A DNA stretch of 64,000 nt from Polymorphobacter megasporae (GCF_018982885.2 NZ_CP081848.1:1736001-1800000); one strand, 5' to 3'. Positions 16,292-26,056 are shown, counted from the first letter of the stretch. The notes: generated by a model not told the origin, from the sequence alone. Numbers and translations are program-made.

Positions 16292-16638
16292 CGCGGGTCG
16301 AGCGCACAGCCGTATGCCGGGGTGTAGGTCGCGGTGTGCTTCGCCAGCAGCGGCACCCACGCGGTGATCCGCTTCGCCGCCGGATCATCCTTCATCTTGA
16401 CGATCTCCATGCCGGGCTCGAAGTCGGTCGCGCATGATTTCATGTCGCGGTTGCCGACATAGCGGCAGGAGCAGACGACGTGCGCGACATAACCGCTGGC
16501 GAGATCGGCGCGGCGGCCCCACGAGCTCTGCTCGAGCCACAGCCAGCCGAGACCGCCGACGACGGCGATCGTACCCAGCATGATCAGCCACCAATATCTT
16601 GCCTTCACCGGCACGCCCCCACTACCATCGTCGGCCAA
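16288..16638 (-). CDS. Membrane-anchored small protein with a Cys motif
   Basis: A 116-residue protein with one membrane segment (YWWLIMLGTIAVVGGLGWLWL, about 15-35) and a C-terminal domain of about 75 residues outside the membrane. The domain has HVVCSCRYVGNRDMKSC, three Cys suited to metal or disulfide chemistry, and another Cys near the end (YGCALDP). A GTG start about 10 residues downstream is equally possible. It faces the serine hydrolase gene head to head, with the starts 18 bases apart, which suggests a shared control region. Not recognised. Confidence 0.6.
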   Translation of the reverse strand: MADDGSGGVPVKARYWWLIMLGTIAVVGGLGWLWLEQSSWGRRADLASGYVAHVVCSCRYVGNRDMKSCATDFEPGMEIVKMKDDPAAKRITAWVPLLAKHTATYTPAYGCALDPR

Positions 16639-16656
16639 CCGGAGAATGCTGACGCG

Positions 16657-17718
16657 ATGCGGGCCGTGCGATCAAGTCTGATTCTGATGGTTAGCCTGTG
16701 GGCGGGGCCGTCGATCGGCAAGACGGCGACGGAAACTGCGGTCGACCAGCTGTTTTCCGGCAAGGCGATCGGCGAGACCCGCGCGATCGTCGTCCTCCAG
16801 GACGGCAAGCCGGTGATCGAGCGCTATGCCCCCGGTTATGGCCCGGACAACCGTTTCATCTCGTGGTCGATGGCCAAGTCGGTGACGTCGACCCTGCTCG
16901 GTACGCTCGTCGCGGCCGGCAAGCTCGACCTCAATGCCCCCGCGCCGGTGCCGGCATGGCACCGCGACCCCGCCGACCCGCGCGGCAAGATCAAGCTGAT
17001 CGACCTCGTCTATATGTCGTCGGGCCTCGCGCACTCGGAAACCGGGCCGCCGGTCGAGGGCGCCGACACCAACCGCGCCTTGTTCAGCGACGAGAGCAAC
17101 GACGCCGCTGCCGCCGCCGAGGCTGCGCAGCTCAAGTACGCGCCGGGCACGCGCTTCGAATATTCGACGCTGACGACGGTAATCCTCGATGACATCATCG
17201 TCCGGACGATCGCCCCCGGCGCAACGACCCCTGCGGCGCGGCGTGCGGCGATGCAGGCGTTTCTCCACGACGCGCTGATCGTGCCGTCGGCGATGGCGAG
17301 CCTCGTCTGCGAATACGATGCCGCGGGGACGATGCTCGGCGGCTCGTTCTGTCACGCGACTGCGCGCGACTGGGCGAAGTTTGGCCAGATGTACCTCGAC
17401 AATGGCGTCGTCGGGGGTAAGCGGGTCGTTGCCGCGTCGTGGGTCGCCTTCGTCCGCAGGCAATCACCGACCAACCCGGCGTACGGCGGACAATTCTGGC
17501 TCAACCACCCGGGGAACGCCGAGGGCCACCCGGCACTCTTCCCCGACCAGGGCCCCGACGACCTCTATTCGGCGATCGGCCACCTCGGGCAGTACGTTAT
17601 GGTCGCGCCGTCGAAGCACCTCGTCGTCGTCCGCCTCGGCAAGACCCCCGACGGCGAGCGCAGCGGCCTGCTCCCGGCGCTGGGCGCGCTGGTCAACAGC
17701 TTCCCCGACGCAAAGTGA
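16657..17718 (+). CDS. Serine hydrolase of the beta-lactamase class C fold
   Basis: A 353-residue exported protein. Signal-like start MRAVRSSLILMVSLWAGP. The SxxK catalytic pair is S71-M-A-K74 (FISWSMAKSVTS); the Tyr motif appears as FEYSTLTT near residue 170, and HLGQYVMV near the end replaces the usual KTG-box region. These place it in the large group of beta-lactamase-related esterases/peptidases (COG1680), whose substrates vary. Antibiotic hydrolysis is not implied. ATG at 16657 follows GGAGA. The stop overlaps the start of the UPF0262 gene (GTGA). Confidence 0.88.
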   Translation: MRAVRSSLILMVSLWAGPSIGKTATETAVDQLFSGKAIGETRAIVVLQDGKPVIERYAPGYGPDNRFISWSMAKSVTSTLLGTLVAAGKLDLNAPAPVPAWHRDPADPRGKIKLIDLVYMSSGLAHSETGPPVEGADTNRALFSDESNDAAAAAEAAQLKYAPGTRFEYSTLTTVILDDIIVRTIAPGATTPAARRAAMQAFLHDALIVPSAMASLVCEYDAAGTMLGGSFCHATARDWAKFGQMYLDNGVVGGKRVVAASWVAFVRRQSPTNPAYGGQFWLNHPGNAEGHPALFPDQGPDDLYSAIGHLGQYVMVAPSKHLVVVRLGKTPDGERSGLLPALGALVNSFPDAK

Positions 17719-18197
17719 CCGACCACAGAATTATAGACGTCAAGCTCGACGAACGGACGATCCTGTGGCGCAATGCCGACATCGAGCAGGAGCGCCGCGT
17801 CGCGATTTTCGACCTGCTCGAAGGCAATTTCTTCAAGCCGGTGACGGCGTACGACGACGGCTATGCCGGGCCGTACAAGGTCGTGATGGGGGTCGAAGAG
17901 GGGCGGCTGACCGTCGCCGTCGCGACCACCGGCGACGCGCCACTGGAGGCGTTCGTCATCCCGCTATCGCCGTTCCGCCGCACCGTCCGCGACTATTTCG
18001 CGATCTGCGACAGTTACTTCAAGGCAATCCGCAACGCCACGCCGAGCCAGATCGAAACGATCGACATGGCCCGCCGCGGCATCCACAACGACGCGGCCGA
18101 AATGGTCATCGAACGCCTGGCGGCCCGTGTCGAAGTCGACTTCGACACCGCCCGCCGCCTGTTCACACTGATCTGCGTGCTGCATATCAGGCAGTGA
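17715..18197 (+). CDS. UPF0262 family protein
   Basis: A 160-residue cytoplasmic protein, starting at a GTG that overlaps the preceding stop by 4 bases (GTGA). It matches UPF0262: ERRVAIFDLLEGNFFKPV, LSPFRRTVRDYFAICDSYF, PSQIETIDMARRGIHNDAAE and the strongly conserved end VDFDTARRLFTLICVLH. The family is found almost only in Alphaproteobacteria and its function is unknown. The overlap with the serine hydrolase shows the two are co-translated here. Confidence 0.9.
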   Translation: MTDHRIIDVKLDERTILWRNADIEQERRVAIFDLLEGNFFKPVTAYDDGYAGPYKVVMGVEEGRLTVAVATTGDAPLEAFVIPLSPFRRTVRDYFAICDSYFKAIRNATPSQIETIDMARRGIHNDAAEMVIERLAARVEVDFDTARRLFTLICVLHIRQ

Positions 18198-18207
18198 TCC
18201 ACCCTTC

Positions 18208-18282
18208 CGTCATCCCCGCGAAGGCGGGGACCCATCACCACAACCCGCTGGGTGATGGGTCCCCGCCTTCGCGGGGATGACG
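18208..18282. repeat. Long perfect inverted repeat, GTCATCCCCGCGAAGGCGGGG type
   Basis: Two 32-base arms (18208-18239 and 18251-18282) are exact reverse complements around an 11-base loop. Each arm itself contains the smaller hairpin CCCCGCGAAGGCGGGG. The 8-base core is shared with the repeat at 14301. Such elements are widespread in proteobacterial intergenic regions; NEMIS/dRS3 of Neisseria look similar. It may end transcription between the UPF0262 gene and dcd. Confidence 0.85.
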
Positions 18283-18303
18283 AACTAACGACAGGTTTCA
18301 CTG

Positions 18304-18858
18304 ATGTCCGTCATGTCCGACCGCTGGATTCGCGAGCAGGCGCTCTCGACCGGGATGATCGAGCCGTTCGTCGACCGGCAGCAGCGCGAAGGGGTGATCT
18401 CGTACGGGCTGAGCAGCTACGGCTATGACGCGCGGGTGTCGGACGAGTTCAAGATCTTCACCAATGTCGATTCGGTCACCGTCGACCCGAAGGACTTTCA
18501 CCCGGCGAGCTTTGTCGACCGCAAGACCGACTGCTGCATCATCCCGCCGAACAGCTTCGCGCTGGCGCGGACGGTCGAGTATTTCCGGGTGCCGCGCGAC
18601 GTGCTGGTGATTTGCCTTGGCAAGTCGACGTATGCGCGGTGCGGGATTATCGTCAACGTGACGCCATTGGAGCCGGGGTGGGAGGGGCACGTCACGCTCG
18701 AATTCTCGAACACGACGCCGCTGCCGGCGAAGGTCTATGCCAATGAAGGCGCGTGCCAGTTCCTGTTCCTGATGGGCAACGAGCCGTGCGAAGTCAGCTA
18801 TGCCGACCGCGCGGGCAAGTATCAGGGGCAGCGCGGGGTGACTTTGCCGAAGCTCTAA
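18304..18858 (+). CDS. dcd: dCTP deaminase
   Basis: A 184-residue homotrimeric enzyme of the dUTPase fold that converts dCTP to dUTP and ammonia, feeding dTTP synthesis. It has the start [52 protein letters not shown] (active-site Glu), [27 protein letters not shown], and the closing [12 protein letters not shown]. Length is as in E. coli-type deaminases. Identity is clear. It stands alone, downstream of a long inverted repeat. Confidence 0.96.
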   Translation: MSVMSDRWIREQALSTGMIEPFVDRQQREGVISYGLSSYGYDARVSDEFKIFTNVDSVTVDPKDFHPASFVDRKTDCCIIPPNSFALARTVEYFRVPRDVLVICLGKSTYARCGIIVNVTPLEPGWEGHVTLEFSNTTPLPAKVYANEGACQFLFLMGNEPCEVSYADRAGKYQGQRGVTLPKL

Positions 18859-18889
18859 CGAACCAGGGGTTCGTCGCCGTCACTCCGCG

Positions 18890-19420
18890 TCAGAAGCGCG
18901 TCGCGAACTGGAGACCGCCGCCGCCGCTGTCGCCGTACGCGGTCAGGCGGGTGTGGTCGCTCAGGCGGCGGGTGAACAGATACGCCGAGCCCTCGCCGAT
19001 CGCCGCGCCGGCAACCGCATCGTACCAGTGATGGTCGCGGGTGTGGACGCGGGCGAAGCCGACCGTCGCCGCGAACAGTTCGAACGGTAGCCCGACCTGC
19101 CAGCCGTAGCGCGCATGGAGATAGCCCGCTCCGGCGAAGGCGATCGATGTATGTGCCGACGGGAACGAGTGTTCGCCGCCGTTGGGACGGCGCTCGTTGA
19201 CCGAATATTTGAGTGCTTCGGTCGCGCCCAAGGTCAAAGCGCCGGTCTCGGCCAGTTCGATCAGCCCGGTATTGTCGTGCTCATAAAGCGAGATGCCGCC
19301 GGCGGCGAGCGGGATGCCGATCTCGCCGACGTTGGCGAGACCATGCCAGAACTTGTCGCTGGCGGCGGCAGGGGTCGCGGCAAGTACGGAAATGAAAGCG
19401 AGGATGGCGAAGCGCGACAT
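18890..19420 (-). CDS. PAP2-superfamily phosphatase
   Basis: A 176-residue exported or membrane-facing phosphatase. Signal sequence MSRFAILAFISVLAATPAAA, then the three PAP2 motifs: KYSVNERRPN, SFPSAHTS, and ARVHTRDHHWYDAVAG (motif 3 has Ala where Ser is usual before Arg, with the catalytic His and Asp kept). Relatives act on lipid phosphates such as undecaprenyl pyrophosphate. The frame upstream of 19420 is not coding. A glycosyltransferase gene lies 35 bases upstream in the same direction, so an envelope role is likely but inferred. Confidence 0.88.
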   Translation of the reverse strand: MSRFAILAFISVLAATPAAASDKFWHGLANVGEIGIPLAAGGISLYEHDNTGLIELAETGALTLGATEALKYSVNERRPNGGEHSFPSAHTSIAFAGAGYLHARYGWQVGLPFELFAATVGFARVHTRDHHWYDAVAGAAIGEGSAYLFTRRLSDHTRLTAYGDSGGGGLQFATRF

Positions 19421-19455
19421 ATCTGATCCCGGGACCGGCAGGTGAAGTTGCTGGC

Positions 19456-20559
19456 CTAACCGTCCGCAACAACGCGGTCGAGCAGGGTCAGCCACGCTGC
19501 GGCGGAATGACCGATACGGTGTTGCAGCAACAGCGCACTGCTCGCGCTGGAATCGGGGACTGTCCCGGCTACGGCCCGTACTGTAGCGGACAAAGCTGCG
19601 GCGGTTGGCGCAGCAACGCGGCCGAAGCTCGGGTGGCACAGGATTTCGGGCACCGCGGGTGAGCAAGGCGTCGTCACGACGGGCACGCCTGCGGCAAGCG
19701 CTTCGATGAGCACCGCCGGATAGCCTTCGTAGCGCGACGTACACAGCAGGGCATCGGCGCGCGCGAGGTACGGCGCGACACTGGAAACATGGCCCGCGAA
19801 GGTGACGCGATCGGCGACCCCAAGCGCGGCAGCACGGGCTTCGAGGCGGCCACGCTCACGCCCGTCGCCGAGCAGGTCGAGCCGCCATTCCGGGCCGAGC
19901 GCGGCGAGAGTTTCGAACGCGAGGCCGAAATCCTTCTGCGGCATCAGCCGCCCGGCGGCGACGAGCGTGCGGGTCGCTGATGATGCCAGCGTTCGCGGCG
20001 GTGCACCCGTCCAGTCGTCGGACAAATTGGGCTCAGCGACCGTCGCGACGCGGCGTCCGAGCACCGCCTCGGCCTCGGCAGCGAGCGCGGGCGACATCGC
20101 GACGAGCGCCGCATAATGCCGCGTCGCGCGGGCGAACCAAGCATTGAGCAGGCGCTGCCCGGGGGGGCCGCGCTCGGCGACGCGGATCGGGTTGCTGATC
20201 TTGGCGACGACCGGCAATCGCATCCCGGCGAGCCGCATCGCGCTGAAGGCGGGGACGTGCCAGTTGCCCGGGGAGACGACGACGTCGGGGGCGAGGCTTG
20301 CGACCATGCCCGCGGCGGCGTGGCCGAAGCGCAGCCGGTCGGGGATGTCCCGGGTCAACGCGCGGCGAAACTCGACCACCGCCAGCCCGTCGGCGAGCGC
20401 CCGCGCGACCCCGGCCTCAGTCCCAGCAACGATCGTAATGCGCCGCCCGGCCTCCGCCCAGCGCTGTGCGAGACGGATCGCGATGCGTTCGCTGCCGCCG
20501 CCGGAGAAATCGTGGAGGACGAGCGCGATATGCGCCGCGCGTCCGTCGATGCTGGTCAA
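19456..20559 (-). CDS. Glycosyltransferase family 4-like protein
   Basis: A 367-residue cytoplasmic GT-B fold transferase. The acceptor half starts IALVLHDFSGGGSERIAIRLA, with the gly-rich loop of the family, and the donor half has LVAAGRLMPQKDFGLAFETLA and the E-x7-E motif in TSRYEGYPAVLIEALAAGVPVV, where Glu contacts the nucleotide sugar. The sugar is not predictable. It precedes the PAP2 phosphatase gene in the same direction and may work on a lipid-linked glycan. Confidence 0.93.
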   Translation of the reverse strand: MTSIDGRAAHIALVLHDFSGGGSERIAIRLAQRWAEAGRRITIVAGTEAGVARALADGLAVVEFRRALTRDIPDRLRFGHAAAGMVASLAPDVVVSPGNWHVPAFSAMRLAGMRLPVVAKISNPIRVAERGPPGQRLLNAWFARATRHYAALVAMSPALAAEAEAVLGRRVATVAEPNLSDDWTGAPPRTLASSATRTLVAAGRLMPQKDFGLAFETLAALGPEWRLDLLGDGRERGRLEARAAALGVADRVTFAGHVSSVAPYLARADALLCTSRYEGYPAVLIEALAAGVPVVTTPCSPAVPEILCHPSFGRVAAPTAAALSATVRAVAGTVPDSSASSALLLQHRIGHSAAAWLTLLDRVVADG

Positions 20560-20645
20560 CCGGTAATTCCTCCGCGTCGCTTGACTAGCGGGCGCCCGGT
20601 CACAAATCTATAACCACCGCCAAACGATCATCCTTGGGAGTCTTC

Positions 20646-22664
20646 ATGCGTTCGATCCTGTTGCTCGGTGCCGCCCTGCTGGTCGTTGCCGCCGCGCCCG
20701 CGAAGCCGACGTACGGCGACTATGGCTTCGACGCCGCCGGCATGGACCGCAGCGTGACTCCGGGGAACGACTGGGGGCGCTTCGCCAACGGCAAGTACCT
20801 CGACGATCTCGTCATCCCCGACGACCGCTCGAATTACGGCATGTTCACCAAGCTGCGCGATCTGAGCCAAGAGCGGACGCGCGGGCTGGTCGAGGCTGCC
20901 GCCGCGACGAATGCCCCCGCCGGGACTGAAGGCCGCAAGATCGGCGATTATTATGCGAGCTTCATGGATGCGGCGACGATCGAGAAGAAGGGACTAGCTC
21001 CGCTCCAGCCGCGTCTGGATGCGATCGCGGCGATCGGCGACCGGGCGAAGCTGGCGGCGACGCTGGGCGACTTCAACCGCGAGGGGATCGACGCGCCGGT
21101 CAACCTGCGGCTGCGGCAGGACCTCAAGAACCCCGACATCTACAGCGTCTACATCGGCCAAGGCGGGCTCGGCATGCCCGATCGCGACTATTACCTCGAC
21201 ACCAAGAACCCGAAGTTCGCCGAGGTGCGGACGAAGTATCAGGCGTATGTCACGCAACTGCTGTCGCTTGCCGGGGTCCCCGACGCCGCCGCCAAGGCGA
21301 AGATGGTCTACGATCTCGAGGCGAAACTGGCGGCGGTCCAGTGGAGCCGGGTCGAGCGGCGGCAGGTCGACAAGACGTACAACCCCGTCGCCACCGCCGA
21401 GCTGGCGGCGAAGGACCCCGGCCTTGACTGGACCGCGTTCCTAACCGCTGCCGGGGTCGCGAGCCAACCGCGGATCATCGTCACCAACCCGAGCGCAATC
21501 GCGGGCACGGCGAAGCTCGTTGGCGACGAACCGCTCGATGCGTGGCAGGCTTATCTGACCTTCCACACGCTCGACCGCTGGGCGCCGCTGCTGCCGGCGA
21601 AGTTCGTCGATGCCAAGTTCGCCTTCTCGGGCACCGTCCTGTCGGGCCAACCGGTCAATCAGGAGCGGTGGAAGCGCGGCGTCGACGCGACGAGCGATGC
21701 CCTCGGCGAGGCGGTCGGCAAGCTGTACGTCGCCAAGTATTTCGCGCCCGAGGCGAAGGCCAAGGCCGACGCGCTGGTCAAGAACATCATCGCGGCGATG
21801 GATGCGCGGCTCGGCGCGCTGACGTGGATGGACCCCGCGACCAAGGTCGAGGCGCGTGCCAAGCTCGCGGTATTCACCCCGAAGATCGGCTACCCGTCGA
21901 AATGGCGCGACTATGCGAAGCTCGACATCGTCCGCGGCGATGCGCTCGGCAACGCCGAACGGGCGGAGCGCTTCGAGTATCAGCGCGACCTCGACAAGCT
22001 GGGCAAGCCGATCGACCGCAGCGAGTGGGGCATGACCCCGATGACGGTCAACGCCTACGCCAACCCGACGTGGAACGAGGTTGTCTTCCCCGCGGCGATC
22101 CTCCAGCCGCCGTTCTTCGATCCCAACGCCGATCCGGCGGTCAATTATGGCGGCATCGGCGCGGTGATCGGCCACGAGATCAGCCACCATTTCGACGACC
22201 AGGGGCGGAAGTACGACAAGCGCGGGACGCTCGCCGACTGGTGGACGGCGCAGGACATCGCGCGCTTCAAGGTGCTGACCGACAAGGTCGTCGCGCAATA
22301 TGCCGCGTATCAGCCGCTCCCGGGGCTGCACATCAACGGCGAACTGACGCTCGGCGAGAACATGGCCGACCTTGCCGGGATCAACGTCGCTTATGACGCG
22401 TACCACAAGTCGTTGAACGGCAAGCCCGCGCCGGTGATCGACGGCATGACCGGCGACCAGCGCTTCTTCCTCGGCTTCGCCCAGATCTGGCGGCAGAAGT
22501 ATCGCGACGCCGCGCTGCTCCAGCAGACGACGACCGACCCGCACACTGCGGGCTTCCTTCGCCCGAACGTCGCGCGAAATCTCGACGCATGGTATGCGGC
22601 GTTCGGCGCCAAACCGGGCGAGACGCTGTATCTGTCACCGGAGGATCGCATCAAGGTCTGGTGA
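20646..22664 (+). CDS. M13 family (neprilysin-type) zinc metallopeptidase
   Basis: A 672-residue secreted peptidase. The ATG at 20646 gives a signal peptide (MRSILLLGAALLVVAAAPA); a TTG four codons earlier is less likely. The N-terminal M13 domain holds DRSVTPGNDWGRFANGKYL; the catalytic domain has HEISHH (H510, E511, H514) and ENMADLAG (Glu571, third zinc ligand). Further conserved segments are NAYANPTWNEVVFPAAILQP and the near-terminal FRPNVARNLDAWYAAFG. It cleaves peptides in the periplasm or outside. A Gly/His-rich EF-hand lipoprotein gene follows after 50 bases, probably in the same operon. Confidence 0.95.
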   Translation: MRSILLLGAALLVVAAAPAKPTYGDYGFDAAGMDRSVTPGNDWGRFANGKYLDDLVIPDDRSNYGMFTKLRDLSQERTRGLVEAAAATNAPAGTEGRKIGDYYASFMDAATIEKKGLAPLQPRLDAIAAIGDRAKLAATLGDFNREGIDAPVNLRLRQDLKNPDIYSVYIGQGGLGMPDRDYYLDTKNPKFAEVRTKYQAYVTQLLSLAGVPDAAAKAKMVYDLEAKLAAVQWSRVERRQVDKTYNPVATAELAAKDPGLDWTAFLTAAGVASQPRIIVTNPSAIAGTAKLVGDEPLDAWQAYLTFHTLDRWAPLLPAKFVDAKFAFSGTVLSGQPVNQERWKRGVDATSDALGEAVGKLYVAKYFAPEAKAKADALVKNIIAAMDARLGALTWMDPATKVEARAKLAVFTPKIGYPSKWRDYAKLDIVRGDALGNAERAERFEYQRDLDKLGKPIDRSEWGMTPMTVNAYANPTWNEVVFPAAILQPPFFDPNADPAVNYGGIGAVIGHEISHHFDDQGRKYDKRGTLADWWTAQDIARFKVLTDKVVAQYAAYQPLPGLHINGELTLGENMADLAGINVAYDAYHKSLNGKPAPVIDGMTGDQRFFLGFAQIWRQKYRDAALLQQTTTDPHTAGFLRPNVARNLDAWYAAFGAKPGETLYLSPEDRIKVW

Positions 22665-22714
22665 GGGATCGTCAGGAGCGAGCGCGTACCCCGGCGTCGT
22701 CCCGGGAGTATCAC

Positions 22715-23418
<704 letters not shown>

Positions 23419-23422
<4 letters not shown>

Positions 23423-24192
23423 CCGACCACGTCCGCCATCGAGTACCGACCCGGCGGCTTGCCCGCGAGCCACGCTGCCGCCGCGACCGCGCCGTGCGCG
23501 AAGATATCACGGCTCTCGGCGCGGTGGACCAGCTCGATCCGCTCGCCGTCGCCCGCGAACAGCACCATGTGTTCGCCCGCCGCCGACCCGCCGCGCATCG
23601 CCGCAAAGCCGATCGATCCGTTGGCTCGCGCCGCTCCGACGCCGTCACGCAGCGCGGTGCGAACGGCATCGAGGGTCGTGCCCCGCCCGCGTGCCGCTGC
23701 CGCGCCGAGCGCGAGCGCTGTCCCCGATGGCGCGTCGCGCTTGTCGCGGTGATGCAGGTCGAGGATTTCGATGTCCCAGTCGGCCAGCCGCGCCGCCGCG
23801 GCTTCGACCAGCCCGCAGAGGACGGTGACCCCGATGCTGGTGTTCGCGGTCTGGAGAACCGCGATATCGCACGCCGCCCGAGCGGCTGCGGCCTCATGCC
23901 GCGCCTCGAGCCCGGTGGTGCCGATGACGATCGCCGTGCGCGTCGACCATGCCGCGTCGAGATTCGCCTCAAGCGCGTCGGGGCTGGTGAAATCGACCAT
24001 GACGTCGCAAACATGCGCCAACGCCGACGGATTACTGCAAATCGTCAGCCCGCCGCCGAGCTTCGCGCCGACCGAACGGTGGCCCGCGCGTTCGACTGCG
24101 CCGCCGAGAACCATGTTCGGCTCGGCGGCAATCGCGGCGATGATCGCCTGACCCATCCGCCCGCCTGCACCAAGAACGCCAACCCGTATCAT
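23419..24192 (-). CDS. dapB: 4-hydroxy-tetrahydrodipicolinate reductase
   Basis: A 257-residue NAD(P)H enzyme of the lysine and diaminopimelate pathway, reducing HTPA to tetrahydrodipicolinate. The Rossmann start IRVGVLGAGGRMGQAII, DVMVDFTSPDALEANLDAA, IVIGTTGLE, the tail of the N-terminal domain with NTSIGVTVLCGLVEAAAARL, and EILDLHHRDKRDAPSGTALALG (catalytic His/Lys region) are all present. The ATG at 24192 gives the family N-terminus; a GTG 6 codons earlier is unlikely. Convergent with the EF-hand gene, the two stop codons overlapping by 4 bases. Confidence 0.95.
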
Positions 24193-24233
24193 ATCCGACT
24201 GTCCCACCACCTAAGTCCACCCTATGCTAAAGT

Positions 24234-25313
24234 GTGTCCCGATTCGAGCGACCTAGCGAAATCAACAGAGTGCGCGAAAGCATCGTCGACTCCATCGATC
24301 ACGAGGAGACGGTCGATATTGGCGATGATGCCAGCATGGCCGACGAGCCCGGCCGGCTGGAAACATTGCGGCGCTACAATCTCCGCGACATCGCGCCGGA
24401 ATCGCCATTCGACCGGATTACCTCGCTGGTCCGGGTGGTGCTCGACGTGCCGATGGCGGCGATCTCGCTCGTCGACGAGCATCGCCAATGGTTCAAGTCA
24501 CGCGACGGCTTCGATGCCAGCGAGACGACGCGCGAGATTTCATTCTGTACGCACACGATCGCGGCGCGCGGGCCGATGATCGTCACCGACGCGCGGATCG
24601 ACCCGCGGTTCAACGCCAATCCTCTGGTCGTCGGGCCGCCCAACGTCGTCAGTTATGTCGGTGCGCCGCTCGTCAGCCGCGACGGGTATCAGATCGGTTC
24701 GCTGTGCGCGCTCGACCGCGTCCCGCGCGATTATTCGGCCGCCGAGGTTGGCCTTCTCGCCAAGTTCAGCGCGCTGGTGGTCGACACCTTCGAACTGCGC
24801 CAGATCGCGACGCGCGACTTCCTGACCGGCGCGCTCAGCCGCCGGGCGTTCCTCGACACGGCGGCGCACGCGATCATGCGTCACGCCCGCGATGGGCAGG
24901 AATGCGCGCTGCTGCTGTTCGACCTCGATCACTTCAAGGCGATCAACGATCGTCACGGTCATGCGGCGGGCGACGTCGTCCTCGAGGCGATTTCGGCGTG
25001 CTGCCAGACGCTGTTGCGCGCGCCCGATGTCTTCGGCCGCGTCGGCGGTGAGGAATTCGCTGTCCTGCTGCCCGGCGCCGGGCCTGCCGCAGGAATTGCG
25101 ATCGCCGAACGCTTTCGTGTCGCGATCGCGAACGTGACGGTGGCGTTCGATCCCGATCTGCGCGTCACCGCGAGCTTCGGCGTGGCGTCGCTGACCCACG
25201 CCATCGTTACCGCCGACGAATGGCTCGCGGGCGCCGACATCGCGCTGTTCGCCGCAAAGGACAGCGGCCGCAACCGCTGCCTAGAGGCGACGGCAACCCC
25301 CGAAGCCGTGTGA
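24234..25313 (+). CDS. GAF-GGDEF diguanylate cyclase
   Basis: A 359-residue cytoplasmic signalling enzyme. A GAF domain (about 40-190: FDRITSLVRVVLDVPMAAIS, WFKSRDGFDASETTRE, MIVTDARIDPRFNANPLV, SYVGAPLVSRDGYQIGSLC) is followed by a GGDEF domain from about 190. The active-site motif is GGEEF at 271-275, and RAPD five residues before it is a normal product-inhibition I-site, so it should make c-di-GMP and be feedback-controlled. The start is GTG at 24234. Its stop overlaps the GTG of the sirtuin gene. Confidence 0.93.
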   Translation: MSRFERPSEINRVRESIVDSIDHEETVDIGDDASMADEPGRLETLRRYNLRDIAPESPFDRITSLVRVVLDVPMAAISLVDEHRQWFKSRDGFDASETTREISFCTHTIAARGPMIVTDARIDPRFNANPLVVGPPNVVSYVGAPLVSRDGYQIGSLCALDRVPRDYSAAEVGLLAKFSALVVDTFELRQIATRDFLTGALSRRAFLDTAAHAIMRHARDGQECALLLFDLDHFKAINDRHGHAAGDVVLEAISACCQTLLRAPDVFGRVGGEEFAVLLPGAGPAAGIAIAERFRVAIANVTVAFDPDLRVTASFGVASLTHAIVTADEWLAGADIALFAAKDSGRNRCLEATATPEAV

Positions 25314-26005
25314 CTGTCGTTCGCAACATCGTCGTCCTGACCGGCGCAGGCATCTCGGCCGAAAGCGGCGTTCCGACCTTTCGCGGCCCCGATGGGCTGT
25401 GGGAAGGGCACCGCATCGAGGATGTCGCGACACCGCAGGCGTATCGCCGCGATCCGGTCCTCGTTCAGCGCTTCTACGATGCCCGCCGCGCGGCGCTCGC
25501 GCATGTCGAGCCGAACCCCGCGCATCTCGCGCTTGCCCGGCTCGATCGGGAGTGGTGCGGCGGCCTGCTCATCGTCACGCAAAACGTCGATGATCTTCAC
25601 GAACGCGCCGGGGCAGTGCGTCTCATCCACATGCACGGCGAGCTGAAGTCAGCGCTTTGCGGCCGATGCGGCGCGATGCAGCCGTGGGGTGTCGAGCTGA
25701 CCGGCGCGGCGCCGTGCGGCTGCGGCGGCACGCTCCGCCCCGATATCGTCTGGTTCGGCGAGATGCCGTACCATATGGACCGGATCGACGCCGCGATCGC
25801 CGCGTGCGACCTGTTCGTCTCGATCGGCACCAGCGGCGCGGTCTATCCCGCTGCGGGCTTCGTCGACGCGGCGCGGCACGCCGGTGCCCGCACGCTCGAA
25901 CTCAACCTCGATCCCTCGGCGGGAACCGCGCTGTTCGACGAGGCGCGCTTCGGCGCAGCCGGACGGCTCGTTCCGGAATGGGTCGACGAGGTCCTCACCG
26001 GTTGA
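25310..26005 (+). CDS. cobB: NAD-dependent protein deacylase (sirtuin)
   Basis: A 231-residue sirtuin. The NAD-binding motif GAGISAESGVPTFRG opens the protein; the RFYDARR segment carries the Tyr-x-x-Arg pair typical of CobB/SIRT5-type enzymes that also remove succinyl groups; TQNVDDLHERAG and HMHGE (catalytic His) follow. Zinc Cys are in CGRCGAM and CGCGGT. SIGTSGAVYPAAGF and LELNLDPS complete the fold. The GTG at 25310 overlaps the stop of the GGDEF gene (GTGA), so the two are translationally coupled. Substrates are unknown. Confidence 0.94.
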   Translation: MTVVRNIVVLTGAGISAESGVPTFRGPDGLWEGHRIEDVATPQAYRRDPVLVQRFYDARRAALAHVEPNPAHLALARLDREWCGGLLIVTQNVDDLHERAGAVRLIHMHGELKSALCGRCGAMQPWGVELTGAAPCGCGGTLRPDIVWFGEMPYHMDRIDAAIAACDLFVSIGTSGAVYPAAGFVDAARHAGARTLELNLDPSAGTALFDEARFGAAGRLVPEWVDEVLTG

Positions 26006-26027
26006 GCGATCGTTACGGGTATGCGGT

Positions 26028-26056
26028 TTGCCAATCCGGTACATACGCTTGCTATC
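26028..26056 (+). promoter_or_regulatory. Possible sigma-70-type promoter of hppA
   Basis: TTGCCA (26028-26033), 17 bases, then GCTATC (26051-26056), about 80 bases before the hppA start. The hexamers are recognisable but not close to consensus. Confidence 0.35.

Noticed and set aside
16657-17718. Antibiotic-resistance beta-lactamase
   Set aside because: The SxxK motif is present but the YxN motif is YST and the KTG box is altered; it fits the general serine-hydrolase group.
18208-18282. CRISPR-like repeat
   Set aside because: It is one inverted repeat with a short loop, not direct repeats with spacers, and no cas genes are present.
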